Source: Ichthyophonus hoferi (lineage: Eukaryota; Opisthokonta; Ichthyosporea; Ichthyophonida; Ichthyophonidae). Taken from it: a stretch of DNA of 45,620 bases. Location of the stretch: assembly GCA_002751075.1 (NCBI GenBank), contig NAOQ01000082.1, forward strand, positions 1 to 45,620, in the 5' to 3' direction. Below, in pieces: positions 43,001 through 45,620 of this stretch. A model generated the notes under the pieces. It worked only from the letters and a program-made list of their open reading frames with translations, made no database searches and was not told the origin of the DNA. How positions within the stretch are numbered: the stretch's first letter is position 1; the number at the start of each line of letters is the position of its first letter. The translations under genes and the position numbers were made by a program.

Positions 43001-45620
43001 TTCATAAAACAACATAAAATGACAGACTATATTACAATATAAAGTTGGGTGATTGTACTTTAAGGTAACTGAAGCTATAAGTTAAACGCATATGTAACTT
43101 ATACTTTACTAGTTATTATTTTTGTCATATAACAACTTACAAGTTGCCTTGTCACCTTTTTTTAAATAAAAATCGCTTTTTATGTACCTTTTCTACAGGT
43201 ATATTTTTAACAATAATTGCATACTGATATGATATATATTTTATACTTTTATAGAATATTCTTAGATTACCTATACACCAATTATTTGTGAATATTAGTA
43301 TTAATTGACAAACATTTGCTACACTTGGTGACTAATATTTGCAAGACTAAGTCCATGTTTAAATGTAATAAGGAAGATTTATGGGTCTAACGGAGTCAGC
43401 CTATATACTTCATAACTCAACATTTGAAATTATTTATTGTAAAAAAAAGCATGATTTAATCTTTTACGGCCTATAAATATATATTAAGTTATACCAAGAG
43501 TTGTGAGTAGTATATTTTAAAATATCCAGGACAGGGAGAGTTTACTCTTGGTAAAGTAGCACACAGCAATATGGCTCCCATCATGAAGTGATATCTCCCG
43601 AAGCAATAAACAATTTTGTGAATGACACAGTACATAAGAATTTTTTTCAAAAGTAGTATATCTACTATTAATGATTAACTTCTAAGTATAAGAGATAGTA
43701 TTGTAGCCTCCCTTGCTCATACTACTAGTTATATCTCATTAGTTGATGCAATTATTATGAATAGTCTGCTGTCTACATCTTGATAGTTTATACACCATTA
43801 CCTCTTCAGTTTGAGTATCTGCAAAGCAAACCACACAACACAAATATCGTAGCAAAGTACTTACCATATCCCTACATATTTTTTGTGTTAGAATTATACC
43901 ATAGTACAGGTAGATGTAATATCTAGAGTACTCTATCCCACCAGTAGCTTATATCCATTCCAAATCTGGCATGATCTATTTGCATTTCTGTTATATATTC
44001 ATGTTTGAACTGACTGAAAAGCATTGCCATTTTCCAAAGAATCAGCACATATCCATTCTTATTTGTACTTATCTATTAACAAATTTGCATATCCTTTTAT
44101 GTTTATTGGATAATTAATGCATCTAAAATATTGTCTTAAAAGGTAACCCGCAGTGTCTAGCTCATTTTTATTTCTTTTGCTCTATTTATTCTCATTTTCT
44201 AGAATAAATAAAAGTTTAACTTTGCACAGGTCTATTAGCAAATATACTCTGACCATATGATTGAATATGATGTGCTGCATAACCTATAATTGTTTATTCT
44301 TACCTATATAGAAAACCTCTTATGTATACAGGATAATTAATACATTTACTGAAAGGCTAAGTACTGGTTATGGAAACAGTATAGTGACTAAGTTGGGATA
44401 CCAAGTCTTCACTTAATTTCAAGATAATGGACCCAAGATAGCATGGAACAAACAGGCTAAAAATAGTCATTGGCTCCTCTTAGCGACAAATTGTTTTATC
44501 AACTCCAGGCTATAGTACTGTTGCAAGGCCATTAACTCCAGATAAACACATAGTTTGCCTGAAGTTCTGGTAAGAAATGAATCATAAAATGATTGGTCCA
44601 ATATTATTTAATTAAATAGCGTTCTTAACCAAATAAATTGATTTATCATTACATATAATGTGAGCATTTGCGCTATTGAGATAGCTAAAGAACCATTCAA
44701 ATAAAAAAGCAATAGTATTAGGTCATTGAGACAACATCAAAGAATTCTAATGGGCCTCAGTGATTTTCTGTGAATTGTATTAGTCAATAAGGATATTTAT
44801 AATCGGCCCCATTTACCTTGATGAACACAGCTATAATTGACACCCATGATAAATAAAGGCCAGAAACAGATAAATGGGAACAAAAACAACCAATTAACGC
44901 CCCAGCACATCCAGGCATATGTGACAACCTTGCATGCCTGTATATGTGTATTGCACTGATATGGGAAAATATGAATACATTTGTGACACAAAGCTTTGCA
45001 TTCATTTATTATTTGTTAAACAATGTCATAATATATATATAATTCTATTATAAAACACTCAATTGGCAACCGCAAAGCCTGTGGAAAGGTCACTAGAACT
45101 ATTACACATTGTTGTAAGTACTGTATTAATCGCTGGTTACTAAAAAGTGTAAAATAAGTATATATAGTAGGAAAGACCAGAGGCTAATAGTAAGGGACCG
45201 GGGAGAACAGGCTTGCTATGCCCTTAATTGTAGACTTATTTATACTAGGGTCAGATTATGAATCCATCCCCAACAGCTGAAAAATAAAATAGTACACAGA
45301 CAAATTAGTTTGAACTACAAATTGATTACCAGAACTTCCAGTAATGAACTTCAGTCAGGAAAGTATATACAAACCCTGTCATATAACTACAGAACTATGG
45401 CGTTTCAGCCTATTTTTGTTAAAGCAAAGATAGTTTCTAGGTATTTGAGCTTCAAAAAGGTTCATATATAGCGCTATCCCATACCACTAGAGGGAAGAAC
45501 TGTGACATCCTGGCCTAGGACTGGAGTGGTGAAGTATTTATTAAGTAGTCTATTGTTATAGTTTATACTGCCGTCCAGTGATGAAAATGGAGGCTCTATC
45601 TCCCTTGCTCAAGTGACTGA
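43001..45620. other. AT-rich right flank
   Basis: No gene was identified. A minus-strand frame at 44797-44991 is less AT-rich than its surroundings and has CHKC followed by a hydrophobic stretch, only loosely like a LITAF domain. At the very end, bases 45577-45620 follow an acceptor-like GCCGTCCAG and can be read as DENGGSISLAQVT. That could be the start of an exon cut by the window edge. Both are weak. Confidence 0.4.
43492..43553. repeat. Inverted repeat, 10-bp arms, with inner palindrome
   Basis: TACCAAGAGT at 43492-43501 is matched exactly by ACTCTTGGTA at 43544-43553. The 42-nt interior contains the perfect palindrome ATATTTTAAAATAT. This could be a tiny foldback element or cruciform-prone site. 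The arms are less AT-rich than the flanks. Confidence 0.6.

Noticed and set aside
44797-44991. Possible LITAF-domain exon (CHKC plus hydrophobic stretch)
   Set aside because: The second zinc-binding Cys pair is missing and spacing is off; resemblance is superficial.
1-45620. tRNA or rRNA genes
   Set aside because: No B-box-like GGTTCGAA motif with a foldable partner and no rRNA core sequence was seen by eye; a covariance-model scan would settle it.

Overview
The window looks like AT-rich nuclear DNA from an early-branching animal. A sponge is most likely, because it combines compact genes, introns often of 60-500 nt, metazoan-type orthologues and an AT-rich background. This is inferred from gene content and architecture; no species marker is visible. 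Nearly all coding exons are too short to stand out as long open frames. I rebuilt the genes from splice sites, phase and protein similarity recalled from known families.

Layout: (1) 1-7960 is AT-rich and mostly featureless. It holds a copia-type retroelement fossil (about 2380-2590), a diverged duplicated segment, and a near-perfect 38-nt palindrome (3529-3566). (2) 7961-9818 is a six-exon plus-strand gene for a four-TM SFT2 Golgi-transport protein. (3) 9819-19221 is AT-rich, with a few low-confidence candidate exons and one unusually long unidentified open frame (15533-15904, minus). (4) 19222-42660 is a gene-dense island of five genes: UPF3 (minus), TRAPPC3 (plus), ERI1 (minus), an unrecognised two-RRM, probably mitochondrial protein (plus) and MLST8 (minus). 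Their arrangement is head-to-head (UPF3/TRAPPC3), tail-to-tail (TRAPPC3/ERI1, 138 nt apart), head-to-head across 3.3 kb with a minisatellite (ERI1/RRM gene), and tail-to-tail (RRM gene/MLST8). (5) 42661-45620 is AT-rich flank.

The five island genes and SFT2 reconstruct end to end with every exon phase matching. Predicted lengths are UPF3 478 aa, TRAPPC3 182, ERI1 340, RRM protein 268, MLST8 321 and SFT2 194. The genes are housekeeping. Two act in RNA decay (UPF3 in nonsense-mediated decay, ERI1 in 3'-end trimming of small and histone RNAs), two in membrane traffic (TRAPPC3, SFT2) and one in TOR signalling (MLST8). No operon-like or defence system is evident.

The most interesting signals concern splicing. 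UPF3 has a GC-AG intron and an 8-nt microexon whose skipping would create an NMD target of an NMD factor. Upstream decoy acceptors in ERI1 and MLST8 lead straight into stop codons. Donor-like GTAGGTAG tandem repeats sit just inside two introns. A cluster of CCAAT boxes lies in the UPF3/TRAPPC3 bidirectional promoter.
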